This document shows, piece after piece, positions 55,603-64,000 of a stretch of 64,000 nt of DNA; within the stretch, counting starts at the first letter, position 1; the number at the start of each line of letters is the position of its first letter. Below the pieces are notes generated by a model. That model saw only the letters and a list, made by a program, of their open reading frames with translations, searched no databases and was not told the origin of the DNA. The translations under genes were made by a program, and so were the position numbers. This DNA comes from Confluentibacter citreus (GTDB taxonomy: Bacteria > Bacteroidota > Bacteroidia > Flavobacteriales > Flavobacteriaceae), in assembly GCF_002807055.1 (NCBI RefSeq), contig NZ_NIXN01000007.1, forward strand, positions 1 through 64,000. The letters run 5' to 3'.

Positions 55603-55854
55603 ATGGCAAATCACAAGTCATCGTTAAAAAGAATTAGAAGTAACGAAACTAAACGTACAGTAAACAAATATCAGCATAAAACAACTCGTAATGCTATTAA
55701 AAAGTTACGTGAGTTAACTGATAAAAATGAAGCTGAGACGTTATACACTTCAGTAGTTTCTATGTTAGACAAATTAGCAAAGAAAAATGTTATTCACGCC
55801 AACAAAGCGGCTAACCTTAAATCTGGCTTGTCTAAACATATAGCAGCACTATAA
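55603..55854 (+). CDS. rpsT: 30S ribosomal protein S20
   Basis: An 83-residue S20 that binds 16S rRNA during 30S assembly. The start at 55603 is set by the family N-terminus [18 protein letters not shown]; a longer frame from 55486 runs through the tRNA and is not real. The basic helices, and the C-terminal [20 protein letters not shown], are normal. It shares a transcript with tRNA-Glu and ends in a strong terminator. Confidence 0.98.
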   Translation: MANHKSSLKRIRSNETKRTVNKYQHKTTRNAIKKLRELTDKNEAETLYTSVVSMLDKLAKKNVIHANKAANLKSGLSKHIAAL

Positions 55855-55883
55855 GACTGAGTTACAAATTGTATTTATAAAAA

Positions 55884-55914
55884 AAAACCACTTCAAATAG
55901 AAGTGGTTTTTTTA
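55884..55914 (+). terminator. rpsT terminator
   Basis: A perfect 11-bp stem, aaaaccacttc (55884-55894) with gaagtggtttt (55900-55910), 5-nt loop and T-run. It lies 29 bp after rpsT. Confidence 0.95.
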
Positions 55915-56016
55915 TTTTATATGATGTCCTGTCCTGAAATAACGTTATGTAAATTACATCGTTATGGAAACACCTAATCCAATGAAACTAATAAATGAAA
56001 ACTTATAAAATCAAAA

Positions 56017-56044
56017 ACAGCATCCAAAACGTTTTGGATGCTGT
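56017..56044 (-). terminator. terminator downstream of DUF1275 gene
   Basis: acagcatccaaaac (56017-56030) and gttttggatgctgt (56031-56044) form a perfect 28-bp palindrome. On the minus strand it is followed by TTTTTGATTTT. It lies 65 bp past the stop of the DUF1275 gene. Confidence 0.75.
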
Positions 56045-56109
56045 CTAATTTAATTATTATTGTCTAATAATCTGTTTCGATTTTTAGGACTAGTGAAAGA
56101 CATCCAATT

Positions 56110-56871
56110 TTAAGTAGTTTCTAGAATACTTTTCCTTAGTTTGCTAGTTCTTTTTATGCGAATAAATTTTGTTACTTTAAGCTTATAATACTCATATAAG
56201 ATAATAAATCCAATAACCGCACTTACGGCAAAGAATACTAAAAACTTAGCTTCATAGTAAATAACTCCCGCTACAATACCCCCAGCTAAATATGATGCGG
56301 CGATGGCCAACAAAACATTAAATTTAGAACGCAGTTGTTTGTTTTGTCTGTATTTCTTTTTAGTGAACATGGCCGTTAGTATCCCTACATCTGTAGTCAA
56401 TCCGGTTAAGTGTGTTGTTTTAACCGAAAAATTTGAAATACTGGCTGTTAATCCATTTTGTATGCCCATTGCAAAAAGCATGGTTCCAACCATTATTTCT
56501 GTTTCCGATAGTGTTTCCCGATAATAGAAATGGCCATAATAACCTACAGCCAACAAGCATATAATTTCTATTATTAAAGGAGCTGAGTGAGCCAGATAAG
56601 AGTTGTTTTTATTGAAATTTATAATAATAATGTTAGAAACAAAATTTCCTATGAAGAACAAAAATATCCATGCAAACACAACGGAAGCTTGATACCAATT
56701 TCCTTTTGATATTTCTTCGGCTAATATGGCATAATGACCCGTAACGTTGGAAGTAAAAGCAAAGAATATAATTAAGGACGTAACATTCACCATGCCAGCA
56801 GAGAAAGCCGAAAGTGACCCTAATTGGATGTTGTCCTTTAATGTTCTACTATTACTAAATTTTCTGAGCAT
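56110..56871 (-). CDS. DUF1275 (YoaK-like) membrane protein
   Basis: A 253-residue integral membrane protein with six or seven helices. It matches the DUF1275/YoaK family: LGSLSAFSAGMVNVTSLIIFF at the first helix, TSNVTGHYAILAEEI, AMGIQNGLTASISNFSVKTTHLTGLTTDVG. Function is unknown. The start overlaps the end of the upstream gene by 17 bp, and the Usp-like gene precedes that, forming a three-gene unit. Confidence 0.9.
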   Translation of the reverse strand: MLRKFSNSRTLKDNIQLGSLSAFSAGMVNVTSLIIFFAFTSNVTGHYAILAEEISKGNWYQASVVFAWIFLFFIGNFVSNIIIINFNKNNSYLAHSAPLIIEIICLLAVGYYGHFYYRETLSETEIMVGTMLFAMGIQNGLTASISNFSVKTTHLTGLTTDVGILTAMFTKKKYRQNKQLRSKFNVLLAIAASYLAGGIVAGVIYYEAKFLVFFAVSAVIGFIILYEYYKLKVTKFIRIKRTSKLRKSILETT

Positions 56872-57346
56872 ATTTGTCTTCTTTTATTCTTTCAAAAGTC
56901 ATTTTTACAATTCCCTTAGCTTGGATATCTGTACTAAAATAGAGAACCATTTGGTCGTTGTTTAAAACTTGAATATTATAATGTTCAATTTTATTGGTAT
57001 TATGGGATAACTCTAAAATATTACCTCTTCCTTTCATGGTCCATGACAACATTTCGTTGTTTATGTCAGATGTCAATTCCAGATTTCCGTTTGAAGAGAA
57101 ATTCCAAACCTCTGCTTCATGGATAATCAATTCTTTACATATTTCAGTTTTTATAGCATCGCTTATTTTTTTGTCAGCGTTGATATTTTCTGATTTTTCA
57201 TATTCCCATGATATTTCTTTCCACGAACCTTCAATATGCTTCGTTGGAGATACCAATACCATTGTGTTTATAATGGAAATTATGAATCCTACAACTAATA
57301 AGGTGCTGGAAACTAAAACAATGAGATTTGAATTTTTTATATTCAT
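56855..57346 (-). CDS. membrane-anchored hypothetical protein
   Basis: A 163-residue protein with an N-terminal transmembrane helix (about 8-32) and a beta-rich exported domain (about 40-160) with IEGSWKEISWEYEK and WTMKGRGNILELSH. The layout recalls lipocalin-like domains that start with a GSWK motif, but I do not recognise a family. It lies 4 bp after the Usp-like gene and overlaps the DUF1275 gene. Confidence 0.7.
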   Translation of the reverse strand: MNIKNSNLIVLVSSTLLVVGFIISIINTMVLVSPTKHIEGSWKEISWEYEKSENINADKKISDAIKTEICKELIIHEAEVWNFSSNGNLELTSDINNEMLSWTMKGRGNILELSHNTNKIEHYNIQVLNNDQMVLYFSTDIQAKGIVKMTFERIKEDKYAQKI

Positions 57347-57350
57347 AATC

Positions 57351-57836
57351 TTATGAGGTTAAAAGTTTGAATAGGCTGCTTCCTTGTGTAGATGTAGCAT
57401 ATTCCTTTGCGTAGCTAACGGTTTCAGTATACAAAGAAGATTTTTTTATAAAAGGGACTATATCAAAGCCTTGCTTATATTTATAATCCATAACATCATC
57501 AGATTCAGGAATTACGGAATAATTGATTTGATTACCTTCTATAAAGGCGTTGAATGCGTTTTGGTTAAAGCCATGAAAAAGTTCAACCCTTAGAGAGTTG
57601 ATTTTAGAACTGTATTTGTTCATGATAATTTCTTTAGCCTCTGTGAATTCGTTGTCTTCCAATTCTTTTAGGACACTTTTAGTAGAGTAGAAAAGAAGAT
57701 CGGATATAGACCATGATAGTCTTTTTCCATATCCAAGAATAATATTTACTTTTTCGTCTTGTTCGCTATTTAAAGCATTTTTTAAAATAGATAATGAGTC
57801 TGCGGTAAAATCAGTTGGGATAAGAATTGTTTTCAT
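57351..57836 (-). CDS. UspA-fold-like hypothetical protein
   Basis: A 161-residue protein opening MKTILIPTDFTADSLSILKNAL, the typical first strand and helix of universal stress proteins. The later part does not keep the ATP-binding G-x2-G-x9-GS motif, so this would be a divergent or non-nucleotide-binding member. It is the first gene of a three-gene unit and lies 94 bp after the histidine kinase gene on the same strand. Confidence 0.6.
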   Translation of the reverse strand: MKTILIPTDFTADSLSILKNALNSEQDEKVNIILGYGKRLSWSISDLLFYSTKSVLKELEDNEFTEAKEIIMNKYSSKINSLRVELFHGFNQNAFNAFIEGNQINYSVIPESDDVMDYKYKQGFDIVPFIKKSSLYTETVSYAKEYATSTQGSSLFKLLTS

Positions 57837-57930
57837 AGATATTGCTTTTTACGATTTTGTTTGAAGCAAATCTAGAGGGATGGGTTTAAAAGGGGTTTAA
57901 AATGAGATTAAAATGAGATTAGAAAATATG

Positions 57931-59301
57931 TTAAGAAAATTTAAAAAGGGGCAGTTTTATTTCAACCATAGTTTCAACGTTTTCTTCAGAAGATACAATT
58001 AATTCGCCATCATGCATTTTTATGAGGTTTCTGGTAAGAGGCAAACCAATACCGTATCCTTCATGAACTCCCACGTTAGAAGCTCTAAAAAAAGGATCGT
58101 AAATATAAGGCATATCTTTTTTGGGGATTCCTATACCATGGTCTTTAATAATGATGATGGCATTTGTATCTGAAACTGCTAAAGCAACATATACGTCTTT
58201 TTTATCTGAATATTTGCAGGCATTAATAAGTAAATTTGAAATTGCAAGCTCCAATAATTGGGAATTTCCCATGATTTTAAGCTTGTCGGATGTTTCCGGT
58301 AGCAGGCTAAAGTCTATATGAACTTTCGTATTGCTGTAAATTTTTTCAACAGTTTGTACAGCATCCATGAGTACTTGGTCTACTCTTAATAGCTTGTTTT
58401 TTTGCACTTTCCCATTAAAACCTGTTTGTGCCAAATATAGAAGCGCTTGGGTTTTTTTACTGAGTTTCTCAGCTTCTTCAAGTATATTGGTCAGTGCTGC
58501 TTCATAATCTTCTGTGCTTCTCTCTTTGGTAAGGGTAACTTCTGCTTCTCCTATAATATTGGTTAAAGGTGTATTGAGCTCGTGAGAGGCATTGCTTATA
58601 AAATTATTTTGTGTTTCAAAGGAGGCTTCCAGCCTGTTTAGCATATTATTAAAGGTAAGCGAAAGTAATCGTAGCTCTGCATTTTTTTTAGGAATATCCA
58701 ATCGTAAATTCAGATTTTTTGTGCTAATGGTATTCATTTTTTTAATAATGCTCCTTAAGGGTTTTACCACCACGCGAGAGAAAAAGTATGATATTAGAAA
58801 AATAATTACAACCGAAAATATGATGGCAGTTATAAGTGAATTCTCTAAATAAGCCATGTGGTGTGTACTATAATAATTTTCGGCAGAAGCAAAAACCAGG
58901 TAGTCTTTGTTTTCGGAAGATGTGTAATAGACTAAAGAGTAAAATGTATTGTCTTTTTTATAAAATGCCCGTTTTTCTTCTTTTCCCTTTTGTATGAAAT
59001 CATTAGGTAATTCTAGTTTTTTTAAGTCTGATTCTGAAGTCTTACTGGCTAAATCTATAATAGTTATTTTTTCATTAGGTAATTCTTCCAGATAGTCTTG
59101 CCTAATTTCTTTAATAGTTCTGGTATCGTTTCCACTTTCTAATAGTATGGTTGCTGAAGTTATTGCCCTAATTTCAAGTCTCTTGAAAAAATCATCATAA
59201 GAGAAATTGGCAATAGAATAATAGATAAAGCCACTAAATATAAGCGTGAATAGTAAAAAGATGGACGATAAGAATAAAATTATTTTAGTTTGCGTTTTCA
59301 T
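57931..59301 (-). CDS. sensor histidine kinase
   Basis: A 456-residue membrane kinase. The first helix covers about 7-29, a periplasmic sensor about 30-150, and a second helix about 157-177. A HAMP domain follows (VVVKPLRSIIKKMNTIS), then HisKA with the phosphorylated histidine in NASHELNTPLTNIIGE near residue 240, and HATPase_c with NLLINACKYSDK, DHGIGIPKKD and GYGIGLPLTRNLI. It overlaps the response regulator gene by 17 bp, giving a clear cognate pair. The signal is unknown. Confidence 0.96.
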   Translation of the reverse strand: MKTQTKIILFLSSIFLLFTLIFSGFIYYSIANFSYDDFFKRLEIRAITSATILLESGNDTRTIKEIRQDYLEELPNEKITIIDLASKTSESDLKKLELPNDFIQKGKEEKRAFYKKDNTFYSLVYYTSSENKDYLVFASAENYYSTHHMAYLENSLITAIIFSVVIIFLISYFFSRVVVKPLRSIIKKMNTISTKNLNLRLDIPKKNAELRLLSLTFNNMLNRLEASFETQNNFISNASHELNTPLTNIIGEAEVTLTKERSTEDYEAALTNILEEAEKLSKKTQALLYLAQTGFNGKVQKNKLLRVDQVLMDAVQTVEKIYSNTKVHIDFSLLPETSDKLKIMGNSQLLELAISNLLINACKYSDKKDVYVALAVSDTNAIIIIKDHGIGIPKKDMPYIYDPFFRASNVGVHEGYGIGLPLTRNLIKMHDGELIVSSEENVETMVEIKLPLFKFS

Positions 59302-59998
59302 CTGGTTCTTTTAGTACATAGCCCATACCAATAATAGTTTGTATTAGCCTAACTGAATTTGGGCGTTCTAATTTTTTCCTTAAATAATTTATATAAACAT
59401 CTACTACATTTGTTCCAAGATTAAAGTTTATTCCCCAAACATGGTCCAAAATAGTGTTACGGGAGATAACCCGTTCTTTATTATTTAAAAATAGAAGTAA
59501 AAGATTATATTCTGTTAATGTTAGGGATAGTTCAACGCCATTTCTTTTGGCTATTTTTTTTGAGTCGTTTACTTCAATATCAGAATATGTGTAGAGCTCT
59601 TCTTCAGCATTGAATTCGTAATCTTCAGAGCGTCTTATTAAACTGTTTATTCTTGCCGTTAATTCAATAAACTTGAATGGTTTTACTAAATAATCATCGG
59701 CACCCATATCCAATCCATGTGCTATATTTTCAACACTTCCCAGTGCTGTTAAAAACAAGATAGGAACTTGTTGATTGTTGTTTCTTATTCTTTTACAAAT
59801 TTCAATGCCATTAATATCGGGTAACATGATGTCAATAATAATGAGATTAAATTTATTGCCAAGTGCCCAATCAAGTCCATGTTCACCATTCAAAGCAATC
59901 GTTACTTCAAACCCTTTTTCAGTAAGTCCTTTATTTATAAAAGCACATACTTTTGTGTCATCTTCAATAAGTAATATTTTTTTCTTTGAGTTGGGCAT
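59285..59998 (-). CDS. OmpR-family response regulator
   Basis: A 237-residue regulator. The receiver domain covers 1-125, with KILLIEDDTKV, the phosphorylated aspartate in FNLIIIDIMLPDINGIE, FLTALG and the YLVKPF signature. The winged-helix DNA-binding domain (about 140-232) has LSLTLTEYNLLLLFLNNKERV and TNVVDVYINYLRKKLERP. It is first gene of the two-component operon with the kinase. It converges with no gene; rho lies upstream on the same strand. Confidence 0.96.
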   Translation of the reverse strand: MPNSKKKILLIEDDTKVCAFINKGLTEKGFEVTIALNGEHGLDWALGNKFNLIIIDIMLPDINGIEICKRIRNNNQQVPILFLTALGSVENIAHGLDMGADDYLVKPFKFIELTARINSLIRRSEDYEFNAEEELYTYSDIEVNDSKKIAKRNGVELSLTLTEYNLLLLFLNNKERVISRNTILDHVWGINFNLGTNVVDVYINYLRKKLERPNSVRLIQTIIGMGYVLKEPDENAN

Positions 59999-60056
59999 AC
60001 GTTACATGTAAAACTTTACCTATTTAAATATAGCTATAAATTGAATTCTAAAAAAA

Positions 60057-60092
60057 AAATGCTTTTGAAATTGTGATTCCAAAAGCATTTTT
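60057..60092 (-). terminator. rho terminator-like hairpin
   Basis: aaaatgctttt (60057-60067) pairs with aaaagcatttt (60081-60091), with partial extension into the loop and A/T runs on both sides. It is 21 bp beyond the rho stop codon. Confidence 0.85.
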
Positions 60093-60112
60093 AAAAGTTT
60101 GTTAAAATGCTT

Positions 60113-61768
60113 TTATCCGTTCATGGATATTAAAAATTCTTCGTTATTTCTAGTTTGTTTAAAGCGTTCGTTAATGAACTCCATAGCTTCAACAGGGTTC
60201 ATGTCTGCTAAATATTTTCGCATCACCCACATACGTTGAATGGTGTTTTCGTCTAATAACAAATCGTCTCTACGTGTACTTGATGATGTTAAGTCGATAG
60301 CAGGGAAAATTCTACGGTTGGATATTTTTCTGTCCAGCTGAAGCTCCATATTTCCAGTTCCTTTAAATTCCTCGAAAATGACTTCGTCCATTTTAGAGCC
60401 TGTTTCTGTTAAAGCCGTTGCAATAATGGTTAAAGAACCGCCATTTTCAATATTTCTGGCAGCCCCAAAAAAACGTTTTGGTTTGTGCAACGCATTAGCA
60501 TCTACACCACCACTTAATATTTTACCCGATGCTGGTTGTACCGTATTGTAAGCTCTTGCTAAACGTGTAATGGAATCTAAAAGAATCACCACATCATGTC
60601 CACATTCCACCAAACGTTTTGCTTTTTCTAAAACAATATTAGCAATTTTTACGTGCTCGTGTGCTTCCTTATCAAACGTTGATGCAATAACTTCTCCACG
60701 GACATTACGTTGCATATCGGTGACCTCTTCAGGGCGTTCATCAATAAGCAATATCATTTGGTAAACTTCAGGATGATTGGCAGCAATAGCATTCGCCACA
60801 TCTTTAAGCAACATGGTTTTTCCTGTTTTGGGCTGTGATACAATCATACCACGTTGTCCTTTTCCAATAGGAGAAAATAAATCCATGATTCTTGTAGAGA
60901 TGGTACTTTGTTTTTCTGCTAATTTGAATTTTTCTTTAGGGAACAATGGCGTTAAATGCTCAAAGGATACGCGGTCTCTGACCACATTTGGATTTTGACC
61001 ATTAATTTTGCTCACTTTTATTAGAGGAAAATATTTTTCACCTTCTTTTGGAGGTCTTACATGACCTAGAACGGTATCGCCGGTTTTTAAGCCAAACAAA
61101 CGTATTTGAGATTGCGACACATAAATATCGTCTGGTGATGATAAGTAATTATAATCCGATGATCTTAAAAAGCCATAACCATCCACCATAATATCCAATA
61201 CACCTTCACTTTCTATGATGGCATCAAATTCAAAATCCGGTTCACGATAGCGATTTCTGCCATCTTTATTGCCAGTATCAACATTACCGTTCTTTTGATT
61301 TGGGTTTTGGTTTGGATTTTGATTTGGGTTTTGGTTTTTATTTTTATGCTGAGGGTTATTATCTCTTTTTTGATGCGGTTTTTGGGCCTCTTTTGGTCTT
61401 GGATTCGGAACATTTTTTGTTATTTGTTCTTCTTTCTTCGGAACAATAGCAGCCACGGGCTCGTTTGCAGATTCAGTTGTAATAGTCTCTACTAAAGGTT
61501 TTTCGTCTTTCTTAGGTTGGGGTGTGTTTTTAATAGGTTTTTGAACACGCGCTCTAGGTTTTTTTTCTTCTTTATTAGATATTTCTTTACTAGGCAATGT
61601 AGGTTCTGCTACTTCGGTTACAACTTTTGGGTCAGCTGCTTGTTTGTCTAATATTTGGTAAACTAAATCTTGTTTTTTTAATGTGCGGTATTTTGGTATG
61701 TCCAATTTCTGCGCAATCTCTTGTAAATCAGAGAGTTTTTTATCGTTTAACTGTGAAATTTCAAACAT
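60113..61768 (-). CDS. rho: transcription termination factor Rho
   Basis: A 551-residue Rho hexameric RNA helicase. The start at 61768 ([17 protein letters not shown]) is chosen because it begins the Rho N-terminal domain; a frame to 61849 adds 27 odd residues. The N-terminal domain covers 1-47. A long disordered insert (about 48-165), rich in K, P, N and Q with repeated NPNQ, comes before the RNA-binding cold-shock-like domain. The ATPase core follows: [11 protein letters not shown] (Walker A), [11 protein letters not shown] and [15 protein letters not shown]. Such inserts are common in Bacteroidota Rho and much longer than in E. coli (419 residues). Confidence 0.97.
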   Translation of the reverse strand: MFEISQLNDKKLSDLQEIAQKLDIPKYRTLKKQDLVYQILDKQAADPKVVTEVAEPTLPSKEISNKEEKKPRARVQKPIKNTPQPKKDEKPLVETITTESANEPVAAIVPKKEEQITKNVPNPRPKEAQKPHQKRDNNPQHKNKNQNPNQNPNQNPNQKNGNVDTGNKDGRNRYREPDFEFDAIIESEGVLDIMVDGYGFLRSSDYNYLSSPDDIYVSQSQIRLFGLKTGDTVLGHVRPPKEGEKYFPLIKVSKINGQNPNVVRDRVSFEHLTPLFPKEKFKLAEKQSTISTRIMDLFSPIGKGQRGMIVSQPKTGKTMLLKDVANAIAANHPEVYQMILLIDERPEEVTDMQRNVRGEVIASTFDKEAHEHVKIANIVLEKAKRLVECGHDVVILLDSITRLARAYNTVQPASGKILSGGVDANALHKPKRFFGAARNIENGGSLTIIATALTETGSKMDEVIFEEFKGTGNMELQLDRKISNRRIFPAIDLTSSSTRRDDLLLDENTIQRMWVMRKYLADMNPVEAMEFINERFKQTRNNEEFLISMNG

Positions 61769-61933
61769 TGATGTTGAATTGAATATTTTATTTTGAAAAA
61801 ATTTTGAATTATTCTGAAAAAATGATTTTTTAATCTGAAGAATTAACAACTTACTACTGTGATTGTTGTGAATTGTTACTGCAATTATACAACTTATTTT
61901 TAATTTTTAGCACTAATTTTATAAAGAAACTGT

Positions 61934-61941
61934 TATTTTTG
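61934..61941 (+). promoter_or_regulatory. -7 promoter box before DUF4293 gene
   Basis: TATTTTTG fits the Bacteroidota -7 box and lies 21 bp upstream of the ATG at 61963. This makes the upstream in-frame ATG at 61873 unlikely as start. No good -33 TTG is seen. Confidence 0.45.
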
Positions 61942-61962
61942 CTTCCAAGTTTTTTTAATGAT

Positions 61963-62373
61963 ATGTTACAGCGAATTCAGACTATCTATTTATTAATAGC
62001 TTTCATTATTTCTGGTGGATTAATATTTATTTTCCCTATTTGGAAATTAAATGATGGTGTAGAGGTATTTGCAACAAGTAGTATATTGATTTCATGTTTG
62101 TTTTTTGGTTCTGCTATATTATCATTAATAGCTATATTTATGTTTAAGAACAGGAAGCTTCAATTTGTATTGGGCCGACTTGCCATCATATTAAACTTTT
62201 TTTTACTAGGATTTTTTGTGTATCAATCTCTAACGGTATCTGGAGAGGCAGAAGCTTCCGAGAAAGGTATTGGGATGTTCCTTCCTATTGTTTCTATCGT
62301 TTTTTTGGCTCTGGCCAATAAAGCCATCAAAAAGGATGAAGATCTCGTAAAATCTGTAGATCGATTGCGATAA
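61963..62373 (+). CDS. DUF4293 membrane protein
   Basis: A 136-residue protein from the start MLQRIQTIYLLIAF, which opens the first of four membrane helices (about 6-26, 42-65, 72-94, 105-125). It matches the DUF4293 family, usually encoded divergently from rho in Flavobacteriia, as here. The frame upstream to 61873 covers the promoter and is discarded. The C-terminus is a charged cytoplasmic tail. Function unknown. Confidence 0.88.
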   Translation: MLQRIQTIYLLIAFIISGGLIFIFPIWKLNDGVEVFATSSILISCLFFGSAILSLIAIFMFKNRKLQFVLGRLAIILNFFLLGFFVYQSLTVSGEAEASEKGIGMFLPIVSIVFLALANKAIKKDEDLVKSVDRLR

Positions 62374-62402
62374 ACCTAACATCTTAGTAGTATTAGTGCG
62401 TT

Positions 62403-62434
62403 AGCCCAAGGTGAAGATCTTGGGCTTTTTTTTT
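62403..62434 (+). terminator. terminator after DUF4293 gene
   Basis: Stem agcccaag (62403-62410) with cttgggct (62419-62426), 8-nt loop, followed by nine T. It lies 30 bp after the stop. Confidence 0.93.
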
Positions 62435-62465
62435 GTCCCAAACTAAAAGCATCCTGAATGGAGTA

Positions 62466-62963
62466 TTAATGCCGTTTTTCAAATTCTATGACTTCTAAAT
62501 TATCAATTTTACTGCCATCAATCGTAAAGCGTAACATGGTACGTGTTTTATGAAATCCATGTTTGCCAACAGCGCCAGGATTCATGTGAAGCAAATTTAA
62601 TTTTTTATCGGGCATCACTTTTAATATGTGTGAGTGTCCACAAATAAACAGTTTGGGTGGGCGCAACCTAATTTCATCACGTATTCTCATATCATAAGTA
62701 TTTGGATAACCTCCAATATGGGTTATCCAAACATCCACATTTTCACACATAAAGCGATTGTTTTCTGGAAATTCCATGCGTATTTTGTTGTCATCAATAT
62801 TGCCGAATACACCTTTCAGGGGCTTTAATTTTTTAATGGCATCCGTTACTTTTAAATCACCAATATCTCCAGCATGCCACACTTCATCTGCTTGTTTTAC
62901 ATATTTTAATATGTCATCATCTATATAGCTATGGGTATCAGAAAGTAATAATATTTTTATCAT
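62466..62963 (-). CDS. YfcE/MJ0936-type metallophosphoesterase
   Basis: A 165-residue phosphodiesterase of the small calcineurin-like class. Metal ligands are visible in order: LLLSDTHSYID (D, H), EVWHAGDIGDL (D), GVFGNIDDNKI (N), VWITHIGGYP (H), and FICGHSHILKVM (H, H), then LNPG-like MNPGAVG. The physiological substrate is uncertain (phosphodiesters or cyclic nucleotides in vitro for relatives). It is divergent from truA. Confidence 0.93.
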   Translation of the reverse strand: MIKILLLSDTHSYIDDDILKYVKQADEVWHAGDIGDLKVTDAIKKLKPLKGVFGNIDDNKIRMEFPENNRFMCENVDVWITHIGGYPNTYDMRIRDEIRLRPPKLFICGHSHILKVMPDKKLNLLHMNPGAVGKHGFHKTRTMLRFTIDGSKIDNLEVIEFEKRH

Positions 62964-63039
62964 AAATTAAGTTCGCTGTAGCGAATATCTTTTAATATTT
63001 AATTAAGAAAGCTAACTTCGTAGGAATAACAAATCTGTC

Positions 63040-63047
63040 TATCTTTG
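63040..63047 (+). promoter_or_regulatory. -7 promoter box of truA
   Basis: TATCTTTG is a full match to the Bacteroidota -7 box, 29 bp before the truA start. A TTCG at 63017-63020 lies 19 bp upstream in the -33 position. Confidence 0.5.
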
Positions 63048-63076
63048 TCGTTTTAACAAAAGTATTAAAAAAATAG

Positions 63077-63820
63077 GTGAGGTATTTTATTGAACTTTCT
63101 TATAACGGCAAGGCATATCATGGTTGGCAAAATCAGCCAAAATCTATTTCTGTGCAAGAAGTTATAGAAGATAGTTTGTCTAAGTTATTAAGTGACACTA
63201 TAGCTATTGTTGGAGCCGGCAGAACGGATACAGGTGTGCACTCATCACAAATGTTCGCTCATTTTGATACCGAAATAGCTTTTAGGGAAGACGATTTGGT
63301 TTTTAAACTTAATTCTTTTTTGCCGAAGGATATTGCTGTACATACCATTTTTAAAGTAAGAGACAATGCTCATGCGCGTTTTGATGCGTTAAGCAGAACG
63401 TATTTATATAGAATCACATTCCAAAAAAATGTGTTTACATTTGATAACACGTTTTACGTGAAACAAGATTTGGATGTTGATACCATGAATGAAGCTTCAA
63501 AAATCTTATTTCAGTATAAAGATTTTCAATGTTTTTCAAAAAGTAAAACAGATGTTAAAACCTTTGATTGTGATATTATGGAAGCTGAGTGGTTTTTTAA
63601 AGAGGACGAACTTCATTTCGTCATAAAGGCCGATAGGTTTTTACGAAATATGGTGAGGGCGATTGTTGGAACGATGATAAATATTGGAATAGGTAAATTG
63701 AATATGGAGGATTTGCATACCATAATAATATCTAAGAATAGGAGTGAAGCTGGGTTTTCCGTACCTGCTCATGCGTTGTATTTAATAGAGGTTGCATATC
63801 CAAATAACTTAAAACTTTAG
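63077..63820 (+). CDS. truA: tRNA pseudouridine(38-40) synthase
   Basis: A 247-residue enzyme that converts uridines 38-40 in tRNA anticodon stems. The start is GTG at 63077, giving the family N-terminus RYFIELSYNGKAYHGWQNQP. The catalytic aspartate is in VGAGRTDTGVHSSQM (about residue 52), and LSRTYLYRI and FLRNMVRAIVGTMINIG are conserved. The stop abuts the start of the ABC transporter gene with no gap, so they are cotranscribed. Confidence 0.97.
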   Translation: MRYFIELSYNGKAYHGWQNQPKSISVQEVIEDSLSKLLSDTIAIVGAGRTDTGVHSSQMFAHFDTEIAFREDDLVFKLNSFLPKDIAVHTIFKVRDNAHARFDALSRTYLYRITFQKNVFTFDNTFYVKQDLDVDTMNEASKILFQYKDFQCFSKSKTDVKTFDCDIMEAEWFFKEDELHFVIKADRFLRNMVRAIVGTMINIGIGKLNMEDLHTIIISKNRSEAGFSVPAHALYLIEVAYPNNLKL

Positions 63821-64000
63821 ATGAGCGATAAAAAGGAAAACAAGTTTGATGTTAATTTATTTTCGCGGCTGCTTAAATATATAAAGCCTTATACCACGAT
63901 TTTTGTAGGCGTTTTGGTGTCTGTGCTTATTATTGCAATATTAGCTGCATTAACGCCTCATATCTTGCAAATAGCTGTCGATGAAAATTTAGCCAAAAAC
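63821..64000 (+). CDS. ABC transporter permease/ATPase, 5' part only
   Basis: The first 60 residues of a longer gene cut by the window edge. It begins MSDKKENKFDVNLFSRLLKY, and IKPYTTIFVGVLVSVLIIAI is the first transmembrane helix of a type I ABC exporter; LTPHILQIAVDENL, the typical start of the first long loop, follows. It is probably an MsbA-like half-transporter. The ATPase part lies outside the window. It starts directly at the truA stop. Confidence 0.8.
   Translation, partial: MSDKKENKFDVNLFSRLLKYIKPYTTIFVGVLVSVLIIAILAALTPHILQIAVDENLAKN

Overview
The window is AT-rich chromosomal DNA from a member of the Flavobacteriaceae (Bacteroidota). The evidence is the Bacteroidota-type -7 promoter box (TAnnTTTG), an archaeal-type prolyl-tRNA synthetase, a monomeric isocitrate dehydrogenase, a TonB-dependent receptor paired with a DUF4249 lipoprotein, and many lineage-typical families (DUF2490, DUF3810, DUF3857, DUF4293, 2TM-domain proteins, LytS/LytTR). 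Most of the window is ordinary core genome. No phage, plasmid, CRISPR array or intact insertion sequence is visible.

Layout. 1-300: end of an rRNA operon (23S-5S spacer, 5S, terminator). 385-7513: DinB-like protein, murQ with a small membrane protein, a TonB-dependent receptor/DUF4249 pair, and icd. 7916-13019: a two-gene polysaccharide locus, a membrane-anchored clan GH-A glycosidase followed by a 1256-residue GT2 synthase fused to a GH26-like domain and a second, degenerate glycosidase-like module. 13.1-17.4 kb: a gene-free stretch, rplS with its own promoter and leader, trmD, a hypothetical gene bracketed by nested inverted repeats, then DUF2490 and terC. 17.6-23.9 kb: hsp20, tonB, a LytS kinase with C-terminal 2TM domain, a free 2TM protein, a LytTR regulator, miaA and a potassium-type channel. 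24-39.3 kb: DUF3857, exonuclease/GIY-YIG fusion, YggS, 3-hydroxyacyl-CoA dehydrogenase, Gfo/Idh oxidoreductase, pcm, three carboxypeptidase-regulatory-domain proteins, a DEAD-box helicase, an M48 protease, a TrmH-type methyltransferase and DUF3810. 39.4-45 kb: pepD, an acyltransferase, DUF2200 and a stress cluster (Mn-catalase, DUF892, a 38-residue peptide, and a separate glycine-zipper protein). 45.5-55.9 kb: a secreted hypothetical protein with DUF2490, yidD, cysS, folE, an outer membrane protein, a repeat-rich lipoprotein, proS, tRNA-Glu and rpsT. 56-64 kb: DUF1275 cluster, a two-component system, rho, DUF4293, a phosphodiesterase, truA and the start of an ABC exporter.

The most interesting unit is the polysaccharide locus at 7.9-13.0 kb. 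The synthase and the hydrolase domain that could trim, release or remodel its product are on one polypeptide. The C-terminal module looks like a decayed relative of the glycosidase encoded just upstream.

A second theme is small dispersed repeats between genes: a 124-bp element with terminal inverted repeats (two copies), a family with cgtcattgcga ends (three copies, one internally triplicated), a 52-bp hairpin repeat (three copies), and simple gttgaattgtt/gtttaattgttt repeats, one of which lies inside a methyltransferase gene. A hypothetical gene at 15.1-15.6 kb sits between two sites that resemble integron attC ends in core sequence only.
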